Shown: positions 33,903 to 42,548 of the stretch, in pieces | Position numbering within the stretch: the first letter of the stretch is position 1 | How the letters are laid out: each line of letters starts with the position of its first letter | From: an uncultured Ruminococcus sp. | GTDB taxonomy: Bacteria; Bacillota; Clostridia; Oscillospirales; Ruminococcaceae | Assembly (NCBI GenBank): GCA_947345935.1 | Contig: CAMZZN010000002.1 | Span: forward strand, 1-64,000 | Direction: 5' to 3' | DNA: 64,000 nt | The notes under the pieces: generated by a model | Database searches by the model: none | Seen by the model: only the letters and a program-made list of their open reading frames with translations | Told to the model about the DNA's origin: nothing | Made by a program: the position numbers and the translations under genes

Positions 33903-34567
33903 GATGTTAGCACCTCCAACTCCTTTTTTATTTTTTTCAATTCTGCATTTAACTCTATTTGTCGGTTGAATTGTTTCTCTCTCCGTATTTTTGTCTGCAA
34001 GTTTTCAATCTGCTTATTTAGCATCTGGATTTGCTTATCACGCTCTACGGACTCCTTAAGTGTTTCTGATACATTAGCAGAAGCATTTATTAATGTATCG
34101 CCAGCAATCTGACGTACATAACTTTCATATACTGAATCCATATTTAGGCCGTCTAGTTTTAAAACAAGTTCATCTTCTGGTAACCATTCCGTATGGTAAT
34201 ATTTCTCAACCTTAAAAGCCTTGTTACCGCCGCTAGTCTTTTCTTTATATGCCGTCCAGGCCTGGCAAAGACCATTATACTCGAGAACAAAAATGATATG
34301 GTACGGTATATCCATGTCTATTTGCCTTAAAACCGCCGTATCAAGCGGAAGGCTATTCAGTTTTACTTCAAATACTTCAATTTCAGAAACATTATTTCCG
34401 GCTTCAAGATTGAGCGTCGTTGGCGCAATTTTATTTTTCCAGTATATTGTATTGATTTGATCTACAAAAATGCGGCGCATCGCAGGAGTTACGCTTATAT
34501 TTTCATAAAATTTCTGCTTAGGAATGCGTTTATTAAACTCTGTTGCTTTGGGTAATCCTAGCATCAT
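33893..34567 (-). CDS. DUF4391 protein (224 aa)
   Basis: The protein begins MMLGLPKATEFNKRIPKQKF and contains AMRRIFVDQINTIYWKNKIAPTTLNL and EIEVFEVKLN, the conserved core of DUF4391. The C-terminal 60 residues form a coiled coil (DKQIQMLNKQIENLQTKI). DUF4391 genes are usually found next to SNF2-type helicases and Mod/Res genes, as here, but their biochemical role is not established. The coiled coil suggests that it scaffolds the helicase or another subunit. The start lies 9 bp after the helicase stop. Confidence 0.8.
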   Translation of the reverse strand: MMLGLPKATEFNKRIPKQKFYENISVTPAMRRIFVDQINTIYWKNKIAPTTLNLEAGNNVSEIEVFEVKLNSLPLDTAVLRQIDMDIPYHIIFVLEYNGLCQAWTAYKEKTSGGNKAFKVEKYYHTEWLPEDELVLKLDGLNMDSVYESYVRQIAGDTLINASANVSETLKESVERDKQIQMLNKQIENLQTKIRREKQFNRQIELNAELKKIKKELEVLTSCN

Positions 34568-34576
34568 AACACCGCC

Positions 34577-37500
34577 TTACTTAACAACGAGGAAACAAAT
34601 TAACTCAAAATCATCAAGGCCGGACACATTCGACATAAGGGCAGATGTACCGCCAGCCGAGAACAAGCTGTCAATATCGCTTTCTTCTTTTGTGTCGATG
34701 ATAGACTCTATTGCTTCATTTAAGAGACTCGATATCTTAGACATATCGCGGCCATCGTCAGTCTCGGAATTAAACTTCGCACATAGCTTCGCTATCGGTT
34801 CAGACTTGCCGCGACATAATAGCCTGAAAGTATCAAGCATCTTCTTGGGATTTAAGTAATCGCAAATAATCTCACCATCTGCGCCTATATATACCATATA
34901 GAATGGATGAATGCGGTTTCTATTGTCTGAATTTACGCTATCATTAATATTCTTCAGTACAAAAACTACGCCTTGAGGGTTTTCTTCCGACTTTTCGACT
35001 ACGGCATGAAGGCCGGTAGGCTTCTTCTCGATATCCTCATGGTTTTTTACGTATTCAAGCAAATCTAGGCGGAATTCATTCAGGCCGAGATCCATAATCG
35101 AAATTCCGTTCGACATATCTTCCAGGTCGACAATCTCTTCTTGCAGGCGTTTAAGCTGCTGTTTACGATATTCGAGATCGCCCTTCTCTTCAGGATTAAT
35201 TAGGTCGTCATCGCCGGTAGATGTCATAACAGAAATCTTCATGCGCGTTTCGACGCGAGACTTAAGATTAATATAATCATCAAGTGTCATATCTGGCCAG
35301 AAGTTTACAAGCTGAATATATTGGTTTTTACTGCCTATACGATCAATACGTCCAAATCTCTGAATGATGCGAACTGGATTCCAATGAATATCGTAATTAA
35401 TAAGATAATCGCAATCCTGCAAGTTCTGGCCTTCAGAAATACAGTCAGTAGCAATAAGAATATCTATCTCATCTGTCGAATTAGGCATCAATAGATCTTT
35501 GCCTTTAGAGATAGGGGAGAAACAGGTTAGCACATTATTAAATGTAGCTTTGAACCCTTTTATTGTCGTCTTTCCATCAATTGTACCTGTAATAACTGCC
35601 GTATTAAGCCCATACTTCAGTTTCATATACTTACTGACGTGCTGGTATAGATATTCTGCCGTATCTGAGAATGCTGAGAAGATAAGAACTTTTTTATTGC
35701 CTGGATTTATAGGATTCGCCATCTTCTCGTCAAGAAGTTTAAAGAGCGACTGTAGCTTAGAGTCGCGCTCTGGCGTGATATCTTCCATCATTAACAGCAA
35801 TAGCTCTAAGGCTTCGGCGTCTTGCTTTAGCTCTTCGCGCCATGTCGGATAGTCCATATCTTCGAGATCAATTTTGACTTTTTTGCCTACAGTGAAGAGA
35901 TCTGAGTTTTCGTCGTCAATATCAAATTCAGACTCATTGATATTATAGGCATCAATAATCGATTTACCATTTCGTTCATATTCGTCAATAGTCTTTATCG
36001 TCTCGGTTATGAGGTGATATATTCGCTTGAGAGTTAAATTAAACGAATATACGGAGCTTTCAAGGCGCTTGAGTAGATTTATGCTCATTAGGCGCTTGAT
36101 ACCTTGTTCTCGTCCGCTTTGCGTTAGATTTGCCTTTTTGCCTGATGCGACATCAGTATATTTAGCTATCTTACTTGGAAAGATGTAATTTGACGGCGTA
36201 TAAATACACAATGATAGAAGCATTAATTGTTCATAAATCTGATTGTAGTTAATAGCCGAATTGAGATCCGTCAGATTTGGACGTTTGGGAATTGGCTTCA
36301 GCCTTTCCGGGAATTTGCCAATATCTTCTGTGTTATAGTATTTTTCTATATGCTTTCTGGAACGGGCAATAGTAACACTATCTAGCACCTCAAAGAAATC
36401 AAAATCCAGGGTGCGCAAAAGCGCATCTGTAGTTCTATCTTTTGGATCAAGTTTGCTCCATGCATTAAAAGCAGTTTGAGCCTGACGGAATATCTCATCA
36501 ATCGATTTTTGCGTATTAAGCTTGTCGTTTATAAGATTAGTATCGCCCTCATAGGCTAATGCTAGCTGATTCTTAAGATCAATAAACCTATTATTGACCG
36601 GTGTAGCCGATAACATTAAAACCTTTGTCTTAACGCCAGCTCTAACAATCTTATTTAAGAGACGCAAATACCTGTTTTCCTTAGCGTCATCGCCAGTAAT
36701 TTCGCCGCCATTACGGAAGTTGTGCGACTCGTCAATAACAACAAGGTCATAGTTGCCCCAGTTCAAGCGATCAAGATCTATGCCATTAGATTTTCCGCCA
36801 TCACGTGATAAATCGGTATGAAATAGAACAGTATAATTGAGTCTGTCCTCTGCGATAGGGTTATTAATATAATTATCTTTGTAAGTATTCCAGTTCTCTG
36901 CGAGCTTCTTAGGACACAGTACAAGGACGGATTTATTGCGGTTTTCATAATACTTAATTACCGCAAGGGCGGTAAACGTTTTTCCTAAACCGACGCTATC
37001 TGCAAGAATACAGCCATTGAACTTTTCTAGCTTATTAATTATGGCAAGTACGGCATCCTTCTGGAAGTCATAAAGCTTATTCCAGATTTTGCTCTGCTTA
37101 AAGCCGGTTGCTTCATTTGGTAGTGTATCTTCTGAGATGTCCTCCAGAAATTCACTAAACACATGGTAAAGCGTCATGAAATAGATGAATTCTGGAGAGT
37201 TCTCATTGTAAGCATTGCTGATGTTTTCGATAACAATATCGGTAACATCCTGCATTTTGTTCTGGTCGTTCCAGAGATTATCAAAAAGCTGCATATACTG
37301 CATGGCGAAAGGCGCTTCTAGCCCGTGAACCATGTTGTAGCTGTTGTTACCTCGCTCGCGACCAATATCTACAGTAGTAAAGCCATTAATAGGCGCGTAA
37401 GCTGTTTGATTGTCATCAGAAGCAACCGTCATAAATCCGCCCATATGCTCGCCAGTCTTGTTTGACTTGAATTTTGCTTTTTTCTTTATCCATTCGGCGC

Positions 37501-37855
37501 ATTCCTTGGCAATAGCACGCTGAGTAAGCTCATTTCGTAGTTTGATTTCAAACTCCGTGCCATATAGGCTGTTTTCTCTATGTAGCCTTGGAATGTAAAA
37601 TTCGCGTTTTTGCTTCTCGGCCTTTTCCTTAATAAATGTAGGGGAGGTAAAGATAAACCTAAATTCATCGACTTGGTCAAGTTGCTTTTTTAGTTCCTGA
37701 TACGCATACATGGAAAAACAAGCCGCCGCAACAGAGACCTTACTAGCTTTAGTAATAGTCTTTTGAAGATCGTCACGGACAATTTCTGTAATATTATCAA
37801 AAATCTTCATACTAGTTACCTGACTTTCTGGATTTTGATTATTGATTTCTGGCAT
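34577..37855 (-). CDS. PLD-SNF2 helicase (1092 aa)
   Basis: The first 190 residues resemble a phospholipase D-like domain (SKVSVAAACFSMYAYQEL, FRFIFTSPTFIKEK), without a clear HKD motif. A SNF2-family helicase follows: Walker A ADSVGLGKT near residue 290, DESHNFRNGG, LMLSATPVNNR, then the C-terminal RecA domain with ATDCISEGQNLQ and RIIQRFGRIDRIGS. Proteins of this layout occur in DISARM-related and extended restriction systems, where they probe or remodel DNA. It is the first large gene of the operon behind the XRE regulator. Lack of HKD suggests that the PLD-like part binds DNA rather than cuts it. Confidence 0.85.
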   Translation of the reverse strand: MPEINNQNPESQVTSMKIFDNITEIVRDDLQKTITKASKVSVAAACFSMYAYQELKKQLDQVDEFRFIFTSPTFIKEKAEKQKREFYIPRLHRENSLYGTEFEIKLRNELTQRAIAKECAEWIKKKAKFKSNKTGEHMGGFMTVASDDNQTAYAPINGFTTVDIGRERGNNSYNMVHGLEAPFAMQYMQLFDNLWNDQNKMQDVTDIVIENISNAYNENSPEFIYFMTLYHVFSEFLEDISEDTLPNEATGFKQSKIWNKLYDFQKDAVLAIINKLEKFNGCILADSVGLGKTFTALAVIKYYENRNKSVLVLCPKKLAENWNTYKDNYINNPIAEDRLNYTVLFHTDLSRDGGKSNGIDLDRLNWGNYDLVVIDESHNFRNGGEITGDDAKENRYLRLLNKIVRAGVKTKVLMLSATPVNNRFIDLKNQLALAYEGDTNLINDKLNTQKSIDEIFRQAQTAFNAWSKLDPKDRTTDALLRTLDFDFFEVLDSVTIARSRKHIEKYYNTEDIGKFPERLKPIPKRPNLTDLNSAINYNQIYEQLMLLSLCIYTPSNYIFPSKIAKYTDVASGKKANLTQSGREQGIKRLMSINLLKRLESSVYSFNLTLKRIYHLITETIKTIDEYERNGKSIIDAYNINESEFDIDDENSDLFTVGKKVKIDLEDMDYPTWREELKQDAEALELLLLMMEDITPERDSKLQSLFKLLDEKMANPINPGNKKVLIFSAFSDTAEYLYQHVSKYMKLKYGLNTAVITGTIDGKTTIKGFKATFNNVLTCFSPISKGKDLLMPNSTDEIDILIATDCISEGQNLQDCDYLINYDIHWNPVRIIQRFGRIDRIGSKNQYIQLVNFWPDMTLDDYINLKSRVETRMKISVMTSTGDDDLINPEEKGDLEYRKQQLKRLQEEIVDLEDMSNGISIMDLGLNEFRLDLLEYVKNHEDIEKKPTGLHAVVEKSEENPQGVVFVLKNINDSVNSDNRNRIHPFYMVYIGADGEIICDYLNPKKMLDTFRLLCRGKSEPIAKLCAKFNSETDDGRDMSKISSLLNEAIESIIDTKEESDIDSLFSAGGTSALMSNVSGLDDFELICFLVVK

Positions 37856-37857
37856 AT

Positions 37858-38073
37858 TTACTCCGCAACATTATCTGGCACGAATTCCACAATGTCCTCT
37901 ATGCCGCAGTTTAATGTTTCGCATACCTTTAGAAGGATATCCATACTGACATTTTCATTTTTTGACATTTTAGTAACCGAAGCCCAGCTAATCTGCGCCT
38001 GAGCTTGCAAGTCTTTCTTCATCATGTCTCTGTCGATTAGAAGCTTCCAAAGCTTTTTATAGCTAACTTTCAT
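37858..38073 (-). CDS. XRE-family regulator (71 aa)
   Basis: A single helix-turn-helix domain (MKKDLQAQAQISWASVTKMS, then VSMDILLKVCETLNCG) is followed by a short acidic end, typical of small Cro/C.5-type XRE proteins. It is the first gene of the type III operon and ends 2 bp before the helicase. A controller (C) protein delaying restriction until DNA is methylated is the natural reading, as in many R-M systems. The promoter lies 78 nt upstream, with a further inverted repeat (38207-38224) as a candidate operator. Confidence 0.85.
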   Translation of the reverse strand: MKVSYKKLWKLLIDRDMMKKDLQAQAQISWASVTKMSKNENVSMDILLKVCETLNCGIEDIVEFVPDNVAE

Positions 38074-38150
38074 TGTAATTACCTCTATATTTCGGGGAAA
38101 TTATGATTTCCAAGGTTATATCCTCGGCTGACGTAGATATTATTACATAT

Positions 38151-38179
38151 ATTATATCAGAAATTTAGTAATAATGCAA
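38151..38179 (-). promoter_or_regulatory. Promoter of the type III operon
   Basis: On the minus strand TTGCAT and TATAAT are separated by 17 nt, upstream of the XRE gene. Confidence 0.7.
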
Positions 38180-38206
38180 GTATAATCTTCACGAATAAAA
38201 GAATAG

Positions 38207-38224
38207 CTCTTGATATTTCAAGAG
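38207..38224. promoter_or_regulatory. Inverted repeat upstream of the type III operon promoter
   Basis: CTCTTGA and TCAAGAG are separated by 4 nt, with GAAT/ATTC continuing the symmetry. It lies 27 nt beyond the -35 box. A binding site for the XRE protein or a weak terminator are both possible. Confidence 0.4.
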
Positions 38225-38423
38225 TAATTCGCATTTTTTGCTAAATTATTTTTATATTAAAAGGCGTCGCTCAATAGTTAGTAAAGATTTGTTTTATTTG
38301 GATTTGGGTGCATCTGAGGTGCGTTTTGGTGCGACCGGGTGCATTTGCTTTTTAGGCAATAAAAAATCGGATCAGTATATCCGTACCGTCCGATTAATAT
38401 TTTATATTAATTTTAAGGCAATA

Positions 38424-38457
38424 AGAAAAGCACCCCTATAAATAGCGGTGCTTTTCT
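38424..38457. terminator. Hairpin at the right end of the island
   Basis: AGAAAAGCACC pairs with GGTGCTTTTCT (11 bp). It stands inside the right terminal repeat, as the left hairpin stands outside the left one, and insulates the island from tRNA-Trp. Confidence 0.6.
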
Positions 38458-38474
38458 ACGGGTACTACAAAGTT

Positions 38475-38490
38475 TTGTCTCATTTGTGAG
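38475..38490 (-). repeat. Right terminal inverted repeat (candidate att half-site)
   Basis: TTGTCTCATTTGTGAG is the exact reverse complement of 5044-5059. It ends 10 bp before the tRNA-Trp gene. Confidence 0.6.
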
Positions 38491-38499
38491 TACCAAATA

Positions 38500-38575
38500 T
38501 GGCAGGGGCAGAAGGACTTGAACCCTCGGCACGCGGTTTTGGAGACCGCTGCTCTACCAACTGAGCTATACCCCT
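38500..38575 (-). tRNA. trnW: tRNA-Trp (CCA)
   Basis: The minus strand folds as a normal tRNA: acceptor AGGGGTA/TGCCCCT, D arm GCTCAGTTGGTAGAGC, anticodon arm with loop CTCCAAA (anticodon CCA), T arm with GGTTCAAGTCC, and an encoded CCA. The length is 76 nt. Transcription runs toward the island, whose right end lies just past the 3' end, a common site for mobile DNA. Confidence 0.95.
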
Positions 38576-38598
38576 ATATTATCCCTTTAACGATAATA

Positions 38599-38627
38599 AT
38601 TATATCATAACCACATCATATTGTCAA
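38599..38627 (-). promoter_or_regulatory. tRNA-Trp promoter
   Basis: Perfect TTGACA and TATAAT boxes on the minus strand, 17 nt apart, end about 24 nt upstream of the tRNA. Confidence 0.8.
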
Positions 38628-38670
38628 TAGGAAAAATAAATATTTATGTTTTAACTTAAATCTGTTTAAC

Positions 38671-38699
38671 TTGACAATTCCCATATTCCGTGCAATAAT
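38671..38699 (+). promoter_or_regulatory. Possible promoter of the thioesterase gene
   Basis: TTGACA and AATAAT, 17 nt apart, precede the thioesterase by about 140 nt. Confidence 0.5.
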
Positions 38700-38835
38700 T
38701 ATAATGCATAATCTTGCATTCAAAGGCTGTTTACCGACACTAAAATCACATATGCTTGCCGTTGTTGCATAATTGCTTTATTCTTCTATAAACAGTCAGA
38801 ATAAAATATGCATAAATAATGAAAGGAAAATAAAA

Positions 38836-39270
38836 ATGAATATCATAAAACCATATCAACGCAGGGTCTACTATTATGAAACCGATAAAATGGGTATCAT
38901 GCATCATTCAAATTATATTCGCATTTTTGAAGAAAGCCGTGTTTCTTTCCTAATGCAGGCAGGAATGCCTATGGAAAAAATCGAGGCTCTTGGAATTCTT
39001 ATACCGGTTTTGTCCGCCGAGTGCCGATACAGATCGCCGTTGAGATTCGATGAGGAATTCTCAGTATACCCAAGAATAACTAAATTCAACGGCGTGATCC
39101 TTGAAATGGATTACCGCATTATCAGCCGTGAAAGCGGTTTGCTATGCGCAGAAGGACATTCTTCCCACTGCTTTACGGACGCAGACCTTAAACCTATGCG
39201 GACTAAAAATAAATATCCGGATGTCTATCGTGTTTTTTCTGATTACAACGGATATGTGATTACGGACTGA
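38836..39270 (+). CDS. YbgC-type acyl-CoA thioesterase (144 aa)
   Basis: ATG 38836 follows GAAAGGAAAATAAAA. The sequence YYETDKMGIMHHSNYIRIFEESR is the hotdog-fold signature of the 4-hydroxybenzoyl-CoA/YbgC thioesterase group; the length is that of one hotdog domain. The members hydrolyse short- or medium-chain acyl-CoA esters, usually as tetramers. The substrate cannot be told from the sequence. The gene converges on the ComEA-like gene with an 11-bp overlap of the coding ends. An upstream in-frame ATG at 38773 has no ribosome site. Confidence 0.85.
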   Translation: MNIIKPYQRRVYYYETDKMGIMHHSNYIRIFEESRVSFLMQAGMPMEKIEALGILIPVLSAECRYRSPLRFDEEFSVYPRITKFNGVILEMDYRIISRESGLLCAEGHSSHCFTDADLKPMRTKNKYPDVYRVFSDYNGYVITD

Positions 39271-40048
39271 CTGTCACGTATTGAATTATTTCATTCACCT
39301 GTTGCTGTTCAAGAACCTCGATATAATAAATTTCATAGGGATGACTAAAACCGCCGATCAACTCACGCAATTCAACGATTTTCACTGCATATTCTTCAGT
39401 AATATACGGCAGAAGCATAAGAGTTTCAACATCAGCCGTATTCAGATCAATGGGAATGACATCTTCGAGAGTCGGTCCGGGAGCGTCCGTAACTTCTTCT
39501 GTCTGTTCTTCCGGAAACTCGCTCGGAGTCTCTTCGTTCTGCTCCGGTTCGGAAACAATTTCCGTATCATAAACAGGATCATCCACATAGATATTTTCAC
39601 AGATCCTTGAAAAAATACCATCCCCGATTCCGTTTACAAGCATGATTTCTTCAATATTTCTAAAATAGCCGACCGATTCACGATATTCAATTATTCTTTC
39701 TGCAAGAACTTCTCCAATCCCCGGCAGTTTCATAAGCTCTTCAGATCCGGCTGTATTGATATTTATATACAGCGTCTCCGGAACGTCTGTGACATTTCCG
39801 GTAACCGGTTCTGTGGACGCTGTTGTACTGTTATCAGCTTTTGGGGTTGTTCCGGTTTTCGTAATTGCTTTTGTTGTATCAGACTTAGATGTTGTTGCAG
39901 CGGCATTTTCCGTAGAGTGTACAACAGTTACACACTGGGTCTGGTTTTTGACCGTGCTCTCACTGATAGAAACAGCAGCAATAAATGCGATAAGAACGAG
40001 GACGAAAATGAAAACAGCCAGCTTGTTCTTATCCATAACTGCTATCAC
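39260..40048 (-). CDS. ComEA-like protein with two helix-hairpin-helix units (262 aa)
   Basis: An N-terminal membrane helix (about residues 8-30, FIFVLVLIAFIAAVSI) anchors the protein. A Thr/Pro-rich linker leads to a first HhH unit with ININTAGSEELMKLPGIGEVLA, then a second with IDLNTADVETLMLLPYITEEYA. The first is canonical; the second lacks the GIG of the hairpin (PYITEE) and may not bind DNA. ComEA binds transforming DNA on the outside of the membrane during uptake; the double unit and length differ from the usual single-unit protein. Start: ATG 40036 is possible as an alternative to GTG 40048. No other competence gene is nearby. Confidence 0.8.
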   Translation of the reverse strand: MIAVMDKNKLAVFIFVLVLIAFIAAVSISESTVKNQTQCVTVVHSTENAAATTSKSDTTKAITKTGTTPKADNSTTASTEPVTGNVTDVPETLYININTAGSEELMKLPGIGEVLAERIIEYRESVGYFRNIEEIMLVNGIGDGIFSRICENIYVDDPVYDTEIVSEPEQNEETPSEFPEEQTEEVTDAPGPTLEDVIPIDLNTADVETLMLLPYITEEYAVKIVELRELIGGFSHPYEIYYIEVLEQQQVNEIIQYVTVSP

Positions 40049-40094
40049 TCTTTCTAAATATGGAAAAAATTGTAAAATTTTGTCTCTTTAACGA

Positions 40095-40123
40095 ATTATA
40101 GCACATTTATCGACATATGTCAA
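40095..40123 (-). promoter_or_regulatory. Promoter of the ComEA-like gene
   Basis: TTGACA and TATAAT on the minus strand with a 17-nt spacer, about 50 nt upstream of the start. Confidence 0.75.
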
Positions 40124-40168
40124 GTATCAGCTTTCGTTCTGTAAAATGATGTATTTACATCTCAGCCA

Positions 40169-40197
40169 TTGACATTTCAGAATATATGGTCTATAAT
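40169..40197 (+). promoter_or_regulatory. Promoter of the Y-family polymerase gene
   Basis: TTGACA and TATAAT are 17 nt apart. The leader of about 170 nt holds three CGTATG/CATACG motifs near 40230-40260, including an inverted pair, which may be an operator. No match to the usual Firmicutes LexA box was seen. Confidence 0.65.
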
Positions 40198-40378
40198 TTT
40201 ATTAAACCTTCTCGGAAACGAAGATGCAGCCGTATGATTGTCATACGTAAAAGCATACGACGAAAGCAGGATAACGTCCTTTGAGGAGAATAACGCCGCC
40301 ATATGGAAAAAGATTTGACAACAATGTGCGTTGGTTTCCGAGGAGATAAAAGTTCTGATAAATAACGGAGGAGCGCAA

Positions 40379-41902
40379 ATGAAAGAGCGTACATATATCG
40401 CAATAGATCTTAAATCTTTCTACGCTTCTGTAGAATGCGTCGAGCGTGGACTAAATCCCTTGACAACAAATCTTGTTGTCGCCGATCCTAACCGTACAGA
40501 AAAAACTATATGCCTTGCGGTATCACCGTCTCTGAAAGCGTTCGGGATTCCCGGCAGAGCAAGACTTTTTGAAGTGATACAGAAAATTGAAGCGGTGAAC
40601 TCTCAGCGCCTGAAGAAATATCGGAACAATTCCGGAAACCGGCGTGCAGAATTTTCCGAAAAAACCAATAATTCTGACATTCTGAACAAATTCCCCGATA
40701 TGGCGGCAGACTATATCGTCGCTTCTCCTCAGATGGCGCACTATATGGAGGTAAGCACACAGATTTACAAGATTTACCTGAAGTATGCTGCTCCCGAAGA
40801 TATACATGTATACTCCATTGATGAAGTGTTTATTGATGCTACGTCTTATCTTCCCACGTACGGTATGACTGCCCATGAATTTACAATGACAATAATCCGT
40901 GACATTCTCGCATCTACCGGAATAACCGCCACTGCCGGGATTGGAACAAATATGTATCTCTGTAAGATCGCCATGGATATCGTAGCCAAACATATGCCTG
41001 CGGATAAGGACGGCGTGCGAATTGCCGAACTGGACGAAAAGTCTTACCGACGTATTCTGTGGAATCATCGTCCCCTTACCGACTTCTGGCGTGTAGGCAG
41101 AGGCTATTCCGAAAAGCTTGAAGCTGCCGGTCTTTTCACAATGGGGGATATTGCCAGATTTTCCCTCGAATCCGAAGACTACCTCTACAAACTCTTCGGT
41201 GTAAACGCCGAACTCCTTATAGACCACGCATGGGGCTGGGAACCATGCACTATTACCGACGTGAAAAATTATTCTCCGGAAAATAACAGCATCAGCTCCG
41301 GACAGGTTATGCAGCAGCCATGCGATTACGACCATACTGAGCTTATCGTCCGTGAAATGGCTGATCTCCTTGTCCTTGACCTCGTTGACAAAGGTCTGGT
41401 GACAAATCAGATAGTGCTTACTGTAGGATACGATACATCCAACCTGAAAAACAAGGATATACTTAGAAATTTCAACGGAAAAACCGCTGCCGACCGCTAT
41501 GGCAGAAAAATCCCCAAGCACGCTCACGGTACTATAAATCTGGAATCCTACACTTCGTCCATACGGCTTATTACCGAAGCTGCATTGCGGCTGTACAGGT
41601 GTATAATGGATAAAAATCTTTTGTCACGGCGAATTTACATTGTCGCAAACCATGTTATAAGCGAACAACGTATCCCTGAAAACGAACAGTACGAGCAGCT
41701 TGATTTTTTTACGGATCACGAAGCGGCGGAACTTCGGCGTAAAAAGGAAAAAGAAGCCCTGGAGCGTGAAAAGCGCAGACAGCAGACGATCCTGAATATA
41801 AAGAAAAAATATGGCAAAAACGCTATCGTCAAAGGTATGAATCTTCAGGAGGGAGCGACAGCCATTGAACGCAACAAGCAAATAGGAGGACATAAAGCAT
41901 GA
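40379..41902 (+). CDS. Y-family DNA polymerase, UvrX/UmuC-like (507 aa)
   Basis: ATG 40379 follows GGAGGAGCGCAA. IAIDLKSFYASVECVERG carries the first catalytic Asp, YSIDEVFIDAT the second acidic pair, and GIGTNMYLCKIAMD the helix-hairpin-helix. The protein is longer than DinB and matches the UvrX/UmuC-like group of Gram-positive bacteria, often on mobile DNA. It performs error-prone synthesis past DNA lesions. The C-terminal segment (EALEREKRRQQTI) is a coiled coil. It overlaps a YolD-like gene by 4 bp, the usual partner of this polymerase. Confidence 0.9.
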   Translation: MKERTYIAIDLKSFYASVECVERGLNPLTTNLVVADPNRTEKTICLAVSPSLKAFGIPGRARLFEVIQKIEAVNSQRLKKYRNNSGNRRAEFSEKTNNSDILNKFPDMAADYIVASPQMAHYMEVSTQIYKIYLKYAAPEDIHVYSIDEVFIDATSYLPTYGMTAHEFTMTIIRDILASTGITATAGIGTNMYLCKIAMDIVAKHMPADKDGVRIAELDEKSYRRILWNHRPLTDFWRVGRGYSEKLEAAGLFTMGDIARFSLESEDYLYKLFGVNAELLIDHAWGWEPCTITDVKNYSPENNSISSGQVMQQPCDYDHTELIVREMADLLVLDLVDKGLVTNQIVLTVGYDTSNLKNKDILRNFNGKTAADRYGRKIPKHAHGTINLESYTSSIRLITEAALRLYRCIMDKNLLSRRIYIVANHVISEQRIPENEQYEQLDFFTDHEAAELRRKKEKEALEREKRRQQTILNIKKKYGKNAIVKGMNLQEGATAIERNKQIGGHKA

Positions 41903-42321
41903 CTGATACGTATGATGATATCATTGATATGCCGCATCACGTCTCAAAAACGCATCCGCAGATGTCACGGCGTGACAGAGCTGCTCAGTTTTCGCCTTTT
42001 GCAGCGCTTACAGGTTATGAGGATGCGGTAGAAGAAGCCGGACGTCTTACAAACCGCCGCCATGTTCCGGATGAGGATAAAACAGCCCGGCTTGACCGCA
42101 TCATGGGGGAAATTCTGGAAAATTTAAGCGTTCATCCGTTTATTTATGTAACATATTTTATTCCGGATATACGAAAAAGCGGCGGAAGATATGCGGAATA
42201 CAGCGGACGCATAAGAACGTTTGATGAATATAATAAAATCCTTATCTTTGAGGACGGAACGAAAATTGCCGTATGTGATATATATGATCTGGATTTTCCG
42301 CAAAAAAATTGCAAAAATTAA
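41899..42321 (+). CDS. YolD-like protein (140 aa)
   Basis: The segment MPHHVSKTHPQMSRRDRAAQFSPFAALTGYEDAV, read in blocks, has the SRRDRAAQFSPFAAL core of the YolD family, and an N-terminal acidic lead. The C-terminal half is a small beta domain. In Bacillus and relatives YolD is encoded beside UvrX and affects the SOS response, though its action is not clear. The 4-bp overlap with the polymerase gene suggests coupled translation. The sequence is complete. Confidence 0.85.
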   Translation: MTDTYDDIIDMPHHVSKTHPQMSRRDRAAQFSPFAALTGYEDAVEEAGRLTNRRHVPDEDKTARLDRIMGEILENLSVHPFIYVTYFIPDIRKSGGRYAEYSGRIRTFDEYNKILIFEDGTKIAVCDIYDLDFPQKNCKN

Positions 42322-42330
42322 AAAAAACAG

Positions 42331-42359
42331 TTGCAGTAAACAATTTTTTTTGATATAAT
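42331..42359 (+). promoter_or_regulatory. Promoter of the cell-surface operon
   Basis: TTGCAG, a 17-nt spacer and TATAAT. The leader is about 235 nt long. Confidence 0.65.
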
Positions 42360-42548
42360 AATTTTGTATATGATACAGAATATATGTCACAGGAACAGTT
42401 TGGTTTATGTTATATTAATACGACAGATCAATAATATTATAATGTATCTTTACATCCTGAGACAATACATTGCGTTTTGTCTTGAGAACTTGTGCTCATG
42501 GTGAAAACATACAGCTTATCCCATTAATACAAGTTGAAAATACGGATC

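Larger units (their letters stand above)
5044..38490. mobile_element. Defence island between 16-bp inverted repeats, next to tRNA-Trp
   Basis: CTCACAAATGAGACAA at 5044-5059 and its exact reverse complement at 38475-38490 bracket about 33.4 kb. Inside lie two large serine recombinases, a replication-relaxation protein, a TraG/HerA-type ATPase, small element genes and several defence modules, while host housekeeping genes begin just outside on the right. Large serine integrases leave inverted P and P' half-sites at the two ends of an integrated element, so inverted ends fit that mechanism. The right end is 10 bp from the 3' end of tRNA-Trp. No relaxase or full type IV secretion set was seen, so it is more likely mobilizable than self-conjugative. 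The boundary assignment is inference. Confidence 0.6.

Noticed and set aside
34577-37855. Calling the right-hand operon DISARM
   Set aside because: No DUF1998 (DrmB) gene or separate DrmA helicase is present, and Mod and Res are of type III.
38460-38575. Tyrosine-integrase type direct repeat of the tRNA 3' end
   Set aside because: No second copy of the tRNA 3' end was found at the left boundary and no tyrosine integrase lies in the island.
40523-41527. Long minus-strand frame of 334 codons inside the polymerase gene
   Set aside because: It is the antisense shadow of the Y-family polymerase, which has all its motifs.
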